Shown piece by piece: positions 24,381 to 38,500 of a stretch of 55,562 nucleotides of DNA. Each line of letters starts with the position of its first letter. Position 1 is the stretch's first letter. The notes below the pieces were generated by a model that was not told the origin of the DNA, made no database searches, and was given only the letters and a program-made list of their open reading frames with translations. The DNA comes from Cruorifilaria tuberocauda (lineage: Eukaryota; Nematoda; Chromadorea; Rhabditida; Onchocercidae), in assembly GCA_013365365.1 (NCBI GenBank), contig JABVXU010000363.1:1-55562 (forward strand), given 5' to 3'. The position numbers were made by a program, and so were the translations under genes.

Positions 24381-26376
24381 TCAATAATAATAAAGTAAAT
24401 TTCAAATTTAAAATGTGCAATATTTCATTGGCAAACAAATTATATATTTATTTTTGCAAACATTTTACATAAATACAATTATGTGCTATTGTTTTATGAT
24501 AATCAATTTTAATGATAAATGTCAATATCGTTTACTTAATTCAATCCAGGTTATATTCTTACTTCCTTATTTATTGTATATAATATACTTCACTTTTCCT
24601 ATATACTAATTAAATGAGATCATTCATTGATTAACTTGCATCATTTATATCAATCAATTATTTACTCTATTTCATTATTTAATTAATGAAAGGTAAACTC
24701 AAGTAGGCTATTACCTCTGTCACTATTATTTGATTATATCATTCCATTTCTTCCGAACAATTAATCCAGAAACGATACCACAGCCTAGTTTTCATTCGAT
24801 TTAATATGGGATCAATCACCGTATAGGAATTTAAAAAAAAGAAAAAAATAACCTCCCTCGCATTAATTTTCTTTTTGTAAAAAATCTTTCCCTTCAATTA
24901 TTACTTAAAAAGCTAGAGTATCAGCCAAAAGATTTCGACATGATTATTAAAAATTAAATGAAATTAGCTTTTGCTACTATTTGCATTCAAGATGTGAGAA
25001 AAATATGAAATATTTAAATATCATTTTATAATCCGAATCAACTTACTGGAAATCTCCAAATGAGAAAGAATTAGTATAGTATCCGAAAAAAAAAAACAAA
25101 TAGAGACCGATAAAACGTGAATTATGCAATGAAAATAGATTTCTTCCACACAACTTAAAACTTCAAGCAATTAAATTCAAAAAAAAATTATCACAGTAAC
25201 AATTTCTAACATGATTTTTGTAGCATAAATGTACAAAATTTTTTAATCTCAAACAAACAGAAGGAATTTGCATTAGTAACATAGCGTTAAATATTCAGCA
25301 AGCAAAAATTACAATCATATATGATTAATAAAACAATCCATCTTTATCATATCGTTAGATATACTTAGATGACTACCATGTCAGAGATATTACCGCAGTA
25401 AAGAAATGATGCAAATAAGCGAAAACAAGAATAACTTATTTAGTGTAACATATAATATGATATCATTGGTATTTGATTCGCAGTTATATTATTATATCAT
25501 CCTATTTCCGTATTTAGAATTAACAATAAACACTAAAATAAAAACAAAGCTTTGGACAATAGCATTTTTCTTCTAAAAAAAAGATGAACAGCAAAAAAAA
25601 AAAACAAAATAGACGCTATAATATTCACCGTCGTCGTAGATATAGTTTGAAGGCAAACAATGGAACTTTTTACCAGTTTGAAATTTCTTGTCGAAAGAAA
25701 TAAATCTGCAAGTACTTGCGATTTCCAAAAAAGTGCAAGGTCGTTTAAATGAAGAAAAAAAGTGATGAAATGATGCAATCATTGCCATATTTAACGATGA
25801 AATTAAATAATCAAAAGCTTTAAGCAGTCAGCTATTCAAATTAATGTTTTCTAAGCGATAAGAAATGACTGATTCTGCAAAATTTCAACTGATGCGTAAT
25901 TGTAATAGGGCCTAGAAATCTTTGCAATTGGCCCAAATTGAAATGAGGTGATGAATATTAATCTGAGTAGATGATAAAAAAATTGACAATATTTCAATAC
26001 ATGCTTATATAATATTAATAAATGATTTCCTGCATTGAAATCCCCAAAGTAATTACTGTTGAACAATCCGAATTCAAAATCCTATATGAGCGCATGGCAA
26101 CAACTACAACATATATTTTGGTATACCCAGATAGAGATAATTACACATTATACAAACATGAAGTTTCTAATTTCATGTCAACAACTCTCTAAAATTCATG
26201 TAAAATTATATACAATCATCGGCAAGAGAAAGCAATATACACAACAATACAATAGCTCTTTTGACTACTCCTAAGAAAAGTTTGAAAGACACCGAAATTT
26301 TAGGTTTATTAGGGAGAACAACCTTAAAAATTAATTTTAAATCACATATTTCTTGGAAAATTTCATAACCAAAACC

Positions 26377-26382
26377 TTTATT
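26377..26382 (-). terminator. candidate poly(A) signal of DOP1
   Basis: AATAAA on the minus strand, about 185 nt past the DOP1 stop codon. Another is at 26,305-26,310. Position is plausible, but chance matches are common at this base composition. Confidence 0.4.
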
Positions 26383-26566
26383 TTTTCACAAAACAAATTA
26401 AAAAGTACGTTTTGAGATTCAAGCAATAATATTTTTGTCCAATTCAAACTAAATAACGAATTATCTTAAGCAGCGTAAATAATAAAACAAAAGCAATAGT
26501 AAAAATGTTGCTAATTAAATAACCTCATAGGTCTTACAGTTGATTGCAAAATTTCGAAATATGCAG

Positions 26567-29500
26567 TTATAACTGCCAATGCTCCGCAAAATCAACATAT
26601 AGTGCGTGTTCTAGTCGATTAATTGCAGTTTTGTAAGACAATGAACCATTAAGGAAATGAGCATCTCGCAACTGATCGTCCTAAAATTTTCTTCACTACG
26701 CATAAGAGCCCAATTATACTTGATAATTCCTGCGTGATGGACATGTGGAAATAGGTATAAGTATTCTTTGGGAAATGACTCATAAAAAATGGAGAGTTTG
26801 TTTAGAAAAAATAAAATGTCCTATTCTCCCATGTCTGCATTTTTTAAATCAATCTCTTTATAATTAATCTCCCAAGCTTATATCTTTAAATCTATTAAAA
26901 GAATTTGGAAGATTTAGTCTAACTTTTAAATTTAAGGTGATACCTTATCAGAGAAACACTGCATCGTCAAAGCACGCGTTTCATTCTGGGTAGCCAAAGC
27001 CAAAAAGAATGAGCGCAACTCACTAAAGCTTGTAAGTGTTTTAACATTGACCAAAGACGCAGACATAAATTTCCGACCGTGAGCCGATAACTGACCATAC
27101 TGAAATTGAGTAAAAAATAGTGATTAAGATACTATGTGCAAAAGCCGAAAAAAAAATTCTAAAACAGATAAGAAAAAAATCATTCATTTTCACTAAAACA
27201 TACTTTATTACGAAGCAGACGATCAATACGACTCGCAAATGGCACGAATGAATCAATATTGCTTAGTGCCACTGAATTTACAAATGCCCAATGACACCTG
27301 AGAATAAATTCTACTCTTTAAATTGACATAAAATTAATTAACATTCAAATGTCGTAGATATAATGTTTTGAGTAACTTATGATCAAAAAATCAAGAATTT
27401 GAATTTAGTCATACAATATAATAATGAAAATATCCAAAGATATTCAAAAATGCTCACATCTGAAATTGCGCCAAATAACCAGCAGGAAGCGTACATAATG
27501 TTTCGAGTAATTTACACGCTGCAAGATACAATTGCATCCACTGATCATTACGATCACATTTCAAATCATCCGAAACATTTGCTGTACCTGATAACTGTTG
27601 CTCAATTTGTAATAATACATGTACCTGAAATTTATCCACTTTATATGGACAAAAATCAATCACTCGTTTCGAGTTACTATGTGAGTTTCATTTTCTTTAA
27701 ACATAAAAATTCAAAATTTGCATTGATATAATGAAACTCAAAAATATAATTTCATCTATCTGTTTTCAACAAACTATATATGATACCAGTTCTGTAACCA
27801 TCGAAGGCCACATACTGACAAGATGCTGTGGCTTCTGCCTGATAAGCAAAACTCGATAGCAAAGAAAAGCTTGAGCATGAACAATTGGAACTTGTGATAA
27901 ACGTAAATTGTCTGATAAACGCTCTGAAAAAAGATTTTTTTGTTTCAAAATAATTTAAAAGATATTTTCCCTTTGAAGCTTTGCTTGCAAATATTTTTGT
28001 TCCATACTGCAAAAGATATCGAGCTTTGAAAGACAGCTTGATATACCTGAATTTCTGATATACCTTAAAGGACGCAAAAGCATGTAGCATCTATAAGAAA
28101 ACTAATCCCAGAACATCAATTACCTTGTATATCAGGTAACTGAGCTTGATATTGTCCAAGTTCTGAACTAAACATTATAAATGCTAAACGTTTGAGCGCC
28201 TGCGCACGCATTTCATATTCAGCTTCTTTGCTGGTTATGAGACTCGACAGCGTAGAATTCTGTGCTGTTGAAATCCTTCCTAAAAAAGAACAAATTTTTG
28301 AAAAAATGTGAATTATATCATGATGAAATCATATGAATCTCACTATATGTTGAAAGAATCCAGAATCCAGTAATTAATGTACAATATAACACTAATACTT
28401 AGTCAACGAACGATTAGTACAGCAAGCCTCTTTCATAAGTCATCTTTTAATAAATTTGTAGCTATACCTATATACAAATAGATTCCACTGCAAAAATGAA
28501 AAAAAATGAACGATTGATTAGCTAGTTAATATAAGCCCAATCCCTCAAAACATAACTTCATAAATTATGCAACATTCTGATACATGTTAAATTTGTGTAT
28601 CAGTGACAATTGCTGAAAAACAAACCAAGCAGCTCCTTGAAAGATGTTTTGTCGTAAGTCATCAAATGATCCGTTATAACTAACCAATGCTTCAGGGATT
28701 GCACATCCATTTTGAAGAATGCTACAATTTCATAAGAAGAATAAAAAAATAATCTTAACATGAACTTTGTAAAGGATGATATTTTTTACGCTTATTTGCG
28801 TATTTCGACGAAGAAAAATAATCCTTGTATAGTGAACGAAAAAACATTATGATTTAACGAACTTTTTTTAACTGGAGATGGTATCGTGCTAATTGACGAA
28901 ACAGGTGCAAAATGAAAGAAAGCTATAGTTAATCTGATAAATTATAAAACAATTACTTGGATCGAGCAGAAGATCCAGAGTAGCTTTACGCCAAACTGGT
29001 CGCATATAGTTAAAAGTACTCATCGATGCTAGCAACTGCGAACTAGCAAGAAAGAATCGAGCATTTCGAGCACTAAATCGAAAATTGAAATTTATAACTT
29101 TCAGAAACTTTTAAAAACTCTTCATAAGAATTGTAATTTCAGAAAGAATCAAAAACTTATTCGAAACATAAAGCTGCATTTAAATAAAGACTTTTTAACT
29201 TTTCTGACTGTAAAAAAATTTCATTGCAATTTCATATATATTATATGTATATATATAGATATAGATATAGAGAGAGAGAGAGAGGGAGAGAGAAAGTCAG
29301 GGCTAAAAACAATATTGAAACGTGATGAATACGAGATCAAAATTGTAGGTTCATTATTTAGATTTCCAATACACAATAAAATTAAAAGCGAGACCGAACA
29401 ACAAAAATCAAATGCATTGGACTCGACCAAGCAGTGTTGCAATTCACAACAGAAAATGTCATGTTGAATTAGAAAATGCCATGTTTAATTTTCCCAGGAA

Positions 29501-32500
29501 AAACATACTTCTTGGCTTTCAAATATGGCAATGTATTACTCCAAACGGCATGAAGCAATGGCAACAATCTCTCCTTATCCTCACTTTTACAGATCGAATC
29601 AATCAGTTCGGCTAAATGCTGAAAACACAAGTATATCAATCAATACACCTTATAAAAACTTAATTTTCATTTTCAAAATACCTAGATCCAAAAAAAACCT
29701 GTGAAAAATATATTTTAGCAGGTAAACTTCAGTTTTATACACCTTGTCACTTGATGGAACGACTATTAAATAATTTAAAATATTGGAAAAACCATGTAAT
29801 GGAATGGTATTTAATCCGATGTTTCATATCAAAAAGATCTTTGGTATTCCGTTCATTATAATATTTGATCAATATGTCACAGGAAATTTAAAAATTAAAG
29901 ATAAATTTAGAAGTCAGAAGTTAAAACTTCAAAGTTGCTTTCTTTTTTTTGATTATTTATGCGAAAGGAAATAAAGCAAAATTATCCAATGAAGAAAGCA
30001 GATGACCTCAGCAAGCAAAAACAAAGCTTGAGTACTGTGAGTCGGGTCACGTTTCAGGCTATTTGGATCTTTTAAATTTGGTCGTATGTTTGATATACTC
30101 CGCCTATCAGTTCCTGAGTTCGATGCACCTTGAGATGATACTGATATCTGTGTAGCTGTGTCGAAAGTAGGTATTCTGGAAGTGATTAGGCTGTAAAGAT
30201 GTTTAAGGAAAGACATTAGAAAGTCATTCAAAAATATATTCATTGGGCGACACATTATGTAATAACGACACGACTGTGCAATGGCTTTATTACTTTTCAA
30301 ACACTTAAAACTATTCGGCAACAAACCTCGGTGGTACTAAAGATGATGTAGAACCACGCAAAGAACTATTTTCCGAAGCAGCTAATGAAGTTGGCGCAGT
30401 TGCAAACTCTACCACTGGCGATGTTTCTTGCGATTTTTGTACTATAACAAACTTCGAGTTCCTTACAACACATTCAATAATTCAACTTTCACTGGATTTT
30501 AATGGTAATTTTATGGAATGGTCACTTCTCAAATCCTTTATAAATATATTTCAAAATGTTTAATATTAACAAACTCGCCTTCTATTATAAGTCTTCCAAC
30601 AAGAAAGGGTTTTATTTCTATATCGTTTTAAACGTTTTGAGAAATTAAATCTCCATATATTAAATATTTCATAAATCAACATTCACCGGATGAATCATGC
30701 TTGACAACTAATGTCCGCTTCAACCAAGTTGTTTGTTCTAGCTGCCATCCGACAATAATATTCATAGCTTCCGTAAGTTTCTGACATGCATCCTGAGCAG
30801 CTCTTGATAACTGTTTATCTTCAAAAACGGCTGAACTTGAAATAAGTTTTATGAAATCCACAAGTATACTGAAATTTATGAAGACAAATTAGATTCGACA
30901 AAAGAAATAAACAAAACAGATCACTGTACCGAAATGTTTCGACACTTCAAATAAATGAAAATATTTCAGTAGATTTGTTCTTTTTCGTCTTCCTGTTTTA
31001 TAAACAAAACTGAATTAATAACAAACAAAGTATAAGATTTGTGTAATATTAATGATTTTCAAATTTAAGCTTAAATATTGAATGTTTAATATTTCTAAAA
31101 TTTACATGAATTGGATGAAAACAGTCTTCGGTGGTAGCGACATAACCGGAGATTCCATAAACAATGTTTGTAATGAAGGCCAACAATTATACAGAGCACT
31201 GGACGGTGTAGCTCTAACACAGCCATGAAGCATTTCCAATAATGCAAGTTCAGTTGGGAAAGCACTTTGCTGTAAACAATTCTGAATAAGTAAAAGAAAA
31301 ACAGTTGAAACACTGGTATGGATTTATGATACAACGCCTTAAATAACTTGGAAAAATGCTGGTTAAGAGTTCTGAAGTCTCTTTCCTTTGCAGTATATCT
31401 GAAGAATTAACAATATTTCTTTCCTATATTTCTTATATGTTAGCGTTATTATTTACTTACGATTGCTAAAAAAAAAAAACAACCTTTTCAAGAGCTGCAC
31501 TTGGTTTTACCATTTTCCATGCACTTTCCTTTAGTCCTTCAGCAATCGTAGAAATAAGACTTTCGAGTGGGAGAATTTTGATACTCAGTAAGAGATCGGC
31601 AATATCGAGCTGTGCCGGTGAATAATCGAATGAAGACTGAAAGTAAGAGAGATTAAATTCTTTAGCCGCAGAAAAGCCATATTATCAATCAATATTCCAT
31701 TTTCTATTTTAGCTAAATGATGGATTATTTAGTGATCTAGCTAAATTTACTATTTTATCAGAATAATAATCTATTTTAAAATTTATCCAGACCAATTCAA
31801 GTGATGTATAAAAATGCTTGCTGATGATGCTGCATTATTGGTGAAAGCAAATCAAGAAATAATCAACTCTATTTATATAATCCAAGTTTCCTATTGAAAA
31901 AACTTAACAAAACAACCTGATCGGATTCAGAACGTGTAGTAAATTGTTTCTGTGATGTCAGTGAACTTCGGGTGATCCACACCAATGCAAGTGATGATAA
32001 AAATGCTTGCTGATGATGCTGCACTATTGGCGAAAGCAAATCAAGAATTAATTGGCGGATTATCTAAATGTATTAATAACATTACTTTATAGTGCTGACA
32101 TTTGAATAATGTAAAAATTTTTTGCATTTTGTCCGCGAAAAGAAAATGTTTTCATCGCTCTGCTAAAGTTGTACAGTTTAAGGGTTAATTTATTTATTGT
32201 TTTTTCTTTTTAACTTCCTCTTACAGGTGCAAAGCAAACGTTATCAATGTAACATTAAAAAGAGCTTGCAAATACCACAGGATTTCCAATCGGAAGATTT
32301 GGTTCTCCTTTTCGCAAATGTGTCCAAACATCACAAAATGTCGCAAGAGCATGTGGAAAAGCGTTAAGTATATCAGATTGCGCTTGCTTGCGGATATCAT
32401 CAGCTGTGAGATCAGTAAATTTACTGAGTGTGGCGTTCGATGACTAAATTAAGATTTCAACTTTAACGAGAAAATTGCATCAGGTTTTATAATAAAATTA

Positions 32501-35500
32501 TAATGAAAAAAATGAAAAAAAATAGCTTTATAATGAACTTAATTTCTTCCATTAACTTACTCCATTAGTATTATCGCTGAAGGAAAAAACTTTAACAAGG
32601 TTGGAAATAAGCTCTGTAGCGCCACGCGTCCCTGGTATAGCATTCATTACCGAAGATGCCAGAGATGGATTATTAACTGCCACAACCTAAAGCAATTAAT
32701 CAACTTTAATATAATCAATAAGCTACCATCAGCAATTGTTAAACACAATTTTCAACCACATAAAAGTTTTCACTATATAATTAAAATAAAAATAAAATCT
32801 CAATGCCTATTATATTTTACGAAGCGATACCTGTGATGGTTGGTGGACATTGGCTAGTGTCAAAGCAGCACCGGTTTGAGATGTATTATCAATAAGGCAA
32901 TAATTAAAGAACATATTCAATGTTTCCAATATCTATAACGAAAATTCATTTGGAAAACTTAATTTTATCCGAACTAAATGAATTAAAATTCTGAATTTGA
33001 AAATATGATAATATTTCAGGACAATAAGTGATTTTCGATCAAACAAATTATAACTGAAAAACCGAAAATTATAATCAAGAACAATTGCGGCCAAAAATTT
33101 GATAATTAAATATATGAATAAGTAATGAATTAAACGAAAAGTTCAAGTTCCACTAGAGTTGAAAAGTACACATTCCATCAAGTAGCTTTTGTGTCACCTA
33201 TTCTAACCAAAATCCGATAGAAAGATAGATAAAAAGGAACAGATTAAAGCTCTAAATCAATGCCAATTATGCAATTCGTCAGAAAAATTATGACGAATTG
33301 CATAATTACATTTTGAGCTGAATAAAGCTTACTCCAATAGCATAGTTGGTCGGATAGGTTGGCTTGTCCTGATTGATGCCTTTAGAACGAACCGGAATTG
33401 ATTCAATCGATGAAATGTTGTACATTTTATCATCAGTAGGAAAATATGCAGCATTTACGGCAGATTCCAAATTCTTGCACAGTTGTTCGACAATATGCAC
33501 CGAAAATGTAGACAACGATCTAAAATGTATTTCTAAGAAGCAAAATTGTCCCATTATATTGTAGAGAGATACATTTTGAAATATCAAACTTAAATCCCAT
33601 AAGAAATGACTGGTAAAAATCTTTTACTTTTTTAAAAATATCAGGAAACCATTCAGGTTTGAAAAAAGTGTTCATTATCTTCATTATCCCTACTTGCTTC
33701 AGCGTTTTATTATATTTTAATTATAAAAATATGTAATAAACCTATCAAGAAATGGGAGTATTCGTACGACAAATGTAAGCCATTGTTCCTGTTCAATTGA
33801 ATGCTTTTTGAGAGCATTCAAGACGGTTAACAGGAACATACGTAATTCAACCATGCCAACACATGGTTCACGAAGCGTTGCACGATGCTGCGGTGAATTA
33901 TAAATTTGATGATTTATAGTTAGCTTGTCTACACCACTACTGTTCTGAAATTATGGTTAAATTATTTCAAATTTTTCTGATACCTAATACAAATTCTTAA
34001 CATTTTTCAAATTTTAAAGTAAAATATTTACATAATACTTGAAGAAATCGATAATTGGTATCTATTACTTTCGCATGACTTGCTAAATACATTTAATATC
34101 ACCCTAGTACAGATTTACTTATTCATATGTTTACTTATCAAAATGGATCTGTGAACTATGATCTCTAAGTAACTTCTTGTTTGCTGATTTACTGTACACA
34201 AATAGAGTTCAAATTCCATACACTTCCAAGTTTCTACTTGAACAAGCACATCAGCTCTAACAAAAAAAATGATTTAAGCAAAATAATACCTGATCCGTAA
34301 AATTTTTAAATCCATTTTTGATGACCAATTCCAGCTGTATTACAGTGGCAGTTAAATCTAATAATGAACTTTGATAACCAATAATCAAATCACAGAAATT
34401 ACTGCTAGATGTTGCAGTCCCATCATTGAATTCCAATATATCTACTGACAATGGAACTCTATAAATAATAAAAATTGGAGCGCAATAATGAAAAAGAAAA
34501 TCTGAAAGTGTGAAAAAATGAATCAATTGCAATTTAATTCCTATCACACTGTATGGCCCGATAGCCATAATAAAAATAAAAACAATTGCTGATTTATTAA
34601 CTGCACCAAATTTTCAGTGTCAAAAACAATTTTTAATTTTTCAAAACTCTGTAAAATGTATAATGAAGGTAATTTACATTTCGGCATTATTATGCTGTCG
34701 AACATTATGAACAGAAGTGAGGAGAGAATGCAACAAGCATTTTTGAAGCTTTGAACGTTGCAGTAGACCGTGGATGTAAACAGTTAAAGCTCGAGACTGA
34801 TTCTCTTGAATTATCGCTATTAATCCGCGCACTAACTCAGTGAGAAAATCCAAAACCGCCATCTAAAACCAAAATCTCATATCATAAATATTCTTCAGTA
34901 TTAACAGTAAAGAATTTCACAGAATATTTTTTCACTGGTTTGGAAATGGAAAATATTAACAAAATCAATAGTTTGTTCGTATTTTCAATGAAGCTTCCTC
35001 TTAAACTTCGGGATCTTTGAAATCTCCGATGAATTTCAAATAGCTGTGAAATTAACCTTGCATTTCCAAGCATTACGCAAATCAAGACTAGAAACGTTGG
35101 CAGTAGGAGAATTGACAAAATATGATCGAAGGAAATATAAAGAAATCTGCAATACATTTATATAAAATCCTGAATTAATTTAATACTAAATGAAGAGAGT
35201 TAATTACTAAATTGGATTAGTCTAGAAATATTTCAGACCTTGTAAGATAAATGCTATGTATCAACCGTTCATTATTTTAAATGTTAAAGAGTAGGAAGTG
35301 CACTTTAAGCTTTTCAATTTATTCTTCGAAACATTAACAAAAATAATCGAAAAAAATATATAACTTACAGTCATAAAAAGTTCAAGGAAGGTATAATGTT
35401 TATATTTTAGTGTGTCGGTTCCATTCACATTATCCGATTCAGAAGCCCAAAAGTCCTGACCTAATATGGAACGAATGTGACGTGATATGAGATCCATTAA

Positions 35501-38500
35501 TTGCCCGGACACAGAGTTTGATGAAGATTTAGGAAGTGAAGCAGTTCCAGATGAAACCATACAACTAAAAATTTGGTTTTTTTTGTTGAACATTCAGAAA
35601 TAGTTATTTCGCAAAAAAAAATAAACTTTTTCAATCAACAACTATCTTAAAATAACCATAGAAAACTTGTTAATAATCTTGAAGTAACCTAAACTGATAG
35701 GTTTAAATTATTCATGCAGTTAAATACAATAAGTGCGGTAATCAAACTTTACATTATAAAAATGGATGTAAAACAAGAGGAAGAAATGCTTAGCATAGAT
35801 GCAGGATGCCTGCTGAGTTTTCAGAAGGCTCACCTAATAATAAGCCTGGGAGTCAGAAAACTAAGCTTTGTTCGCATCAGCGCAATTAACATTCGGAATA
35901 CTTTTTCAGAACGCGCTAAATCCACTGTCTGTCCACTTTCCGCATACAACAACATATGTGCATGTAGTTCATGACACAGTGGCTGTACTTCATCTCCAGT
36001 TGCTTCCAATCGAGGCAGTTCTGATGTGTCGAACAATCTGAATCATTATACAATCAACTATTCGAAACAAATAGTAAAGCAAATTTTAAATTGAATTGAC
36101 ATTTGAGAAAATCAAACTCACTTGAGCTCTTGTGCAGACATCGTAAATATGCTTTCCTGCAGTGAATCTTGCCTTCGATGGCCTCTAAGGCGCCTGACAT
36201 TCTCAGAAATCGGTGGACCATTCTCAACAGATTTCCACGACGAACCCGCAGAAGACAATTGCGATTCTATTGCTCCCTTTTGCGATACACATGCTGCTAC
36301 GCTGAAATTTGCAAGATTCAACTATTCAAATAAATATCAGAAAAAAAAAATGTAATAACATGACAATTATTTCGAATACCATGCTCCGGCAATAATGAAC
36401 AAGATATGTTCTAATTATTTTTGACTGAACGACACTGCAACTTCTAACTTAGACAAAGCATGAATTATTATTAATTGAAGTAATCCACACTAAACTAAAT
36501 AATTAATGTGATCCAGCAATCAGAAAACTGTCTAAAGATCTGAAGTATAAAACGAACCTGGATAATCCTTCTTTTTCGCTATTTTCGATCTCGGTACCAT
36601 GTGCACCTGTGTATAGCGTCATTTGAACATGGGAACACAACCGTCCACCGGCGAAACAAGCTTGCACTTCCATTTCACTTTCTTCTTGAGCACAAATGCA
36701 GTCAAGGATATACTGTAATGTTTCTGCTACTTCGTGATCCATCGAATCTAATGATGCCGTTTCCAGAGAATCCTGAAATTAATTTCGAAAATAATGTTCA
36801 GATTTTTAGGTCCATGTAAATTATTATACCATAAATCAAAATTCCTTTTACGATAATTAATCTAAATGAAATGTGCGAATGTAGTTCTAAAAAATGGCAA
36901 AAAACATGAACTTTCCAATATTATTACGAAGATACTCATACATACGAATATTGAGTAATGAAATTGCTATTTTGGGTCTTTGATATCGAATACTCTTTTA
37001 TCATCATAATGGAAAGAGAATTTCTATGATGATAATGAAAGAGAATTGAGATTTCCCAAAGTTCAAAACTAAAGTGAAATACTCGAAGAATATCGCATTA
37101 CAGATATAAAAAATCACTTTGTTATTTTATTTAGTGACATGTACTGATGCAGATGCTTATAAAAAAGTATAGATAGATCTTTTTATTTTGAAGGAACTAG
37201 AGAGAGCTATGGTAAAAAGATTGCTATTAGACTGCACGAAGAAAAAGCTGCTAGATATGTCATAATTACATGCCTAGTTTCCCAAAAGGAATTCAACACT
37301 TCTCAGCATCACCTACTTAATCCAGTAGTTCATTACCATTTTCTAATGAAATTTTCATTCTCACTTAATATTGCAAAATTACGGATAACGCACATTATCA
37401 TCATCGAACATTGGTATATCAGATACAGTTCTTCGATGAGTCCTTTGGACGCTACTTGTTACATTCAGATCCATCGTACCACTATCATTGTCGCCTTGCA
37501 ACAAGCGATTTCGTAATTCGGTTAACCAAACTGGGTATCTAAAAAGTATTTTCAATAGATTCTCAAATAAAATTAGTATATTCACTGAAAACATCAAAGA
37601 AATAAGTTTGGAATACTTTAAATAAATCTTTAATAGAAATACTCAAATCATAATAGTTCAAGTTTTCAAAAACGAACTCTCCGGTCCTTAATCTCTCAAA
37701 TGCTGTCGAAGCTTCAATCAAATGTCGTTTAGCTTCATTTGAACTTGTTGCCGAAACATCTTCGCATAAATGATGTAAAGATTGGTGACCACCATCCGTT
37801 ACCAGTGTAATGGCACAAATGCCGGATGGTATATGCAGGAGCTGAAAGAACTTCAAGCTTTTAATACAAGATTTCCAAATTCACCTCTAAATTTCTATTT
37901 GTAGTATAACGGCACAATGCACATAGTTTTCTTTCATACTTTGTGATGTTCACCATTTTTTATAATGAAACTGCTATATATAAAAGGCTAGCGATTTTAG
38001 AAAAAGAAAATCTCCTTAATGCAACGCAAAATTAAGAAAAAAAATGTCGCTCATTATTTCATCAAAATATTACTTAATAATAATAATAAATGCATACCTT
38101 CTCTTTATTTATTCTGCCATGCATGTTAAGATACTGAATTGAAGCACGTGAAGTACTCGGGTTTAAGAGCATAGTAATCCACATCTGGAATATGAAATTT
38201 GTCCAAATCTTATCACTTCAACTGCCGGAATATGTGATGAATTTGTTTCACCATCGGATATTAGCAAAATTCTTCAACATTCAATAGAACTTAATCCTAT
38301 GAAACTAGTATTCTCATTGTTATATCTGAATATTAGGGAGATTAGCAAAACGATCAAGTTAATAGTGTAATTTGAAAAAGCATAGAGATTATGAACATTA
38401 TCGCCTATACCAGTAGCATAATGGAGCATGAACCACTATAAATATGCAAAAATAAAATAAAAGAGAAACTATTCATCATTATCAATGATCAGAATGAAAT

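Larger units (their letters stand above)
22988..26566. other. intergenic region between inversin-like gene and DOP1
   Basis: It holds the upstream region of the inversin-like gene and the 3' end of DOP1. About 23.2-24.7 kb is A/T-rich low-complexity DNA with GTAT and TTATATTTA tracts. About 24.7-26.5 kb is less repetitive, with composition like the DOP1 introns. The open frames there (near 25,540-26,070, minus) do not resemble a family I know and may be DOP1 3' UTR or downstream sequence. No promoter motif is identified. Confidence 0.55.
26567..35146 (-). other. DOP1 exons 29-51: C-terminal part
   Basis: Exons: 35146-35057, 34862-34678, 34458-34290, 33944-33742, 33519-33333, 32932-32831, 32686-32561, 32443-32276, 32063-31917, 31636-31484, 31269-31106, 30868-30687, 30441-30327, 30175 (or 30190)-30007, 29618-29509, 29072-28957, 28721-28626, 28279-28124, 27923-27787, 27624-27458, 27297-27204, 27099-26944, 26680-26567. 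Residues 1402 to 2502. Conserved C-terminal blocks include [59 protein letters not shown] and [11 protein letters not shown]. They align closely with animal DOP1 as I recall it. The alignment across LLAE|HLAELID fixes the unusual GTCATC donor after 30,007. The protein ends EHWQL. Confidence 0.88.

Noticed and set aside
25533..26066. Minus-strand open frames between the inversin-like gene and DOP1 as an additional gene
   Set aside because: No family resemblance and no chain of phase-compatible exons; they may be DOP1 3' UTR or chance frames.
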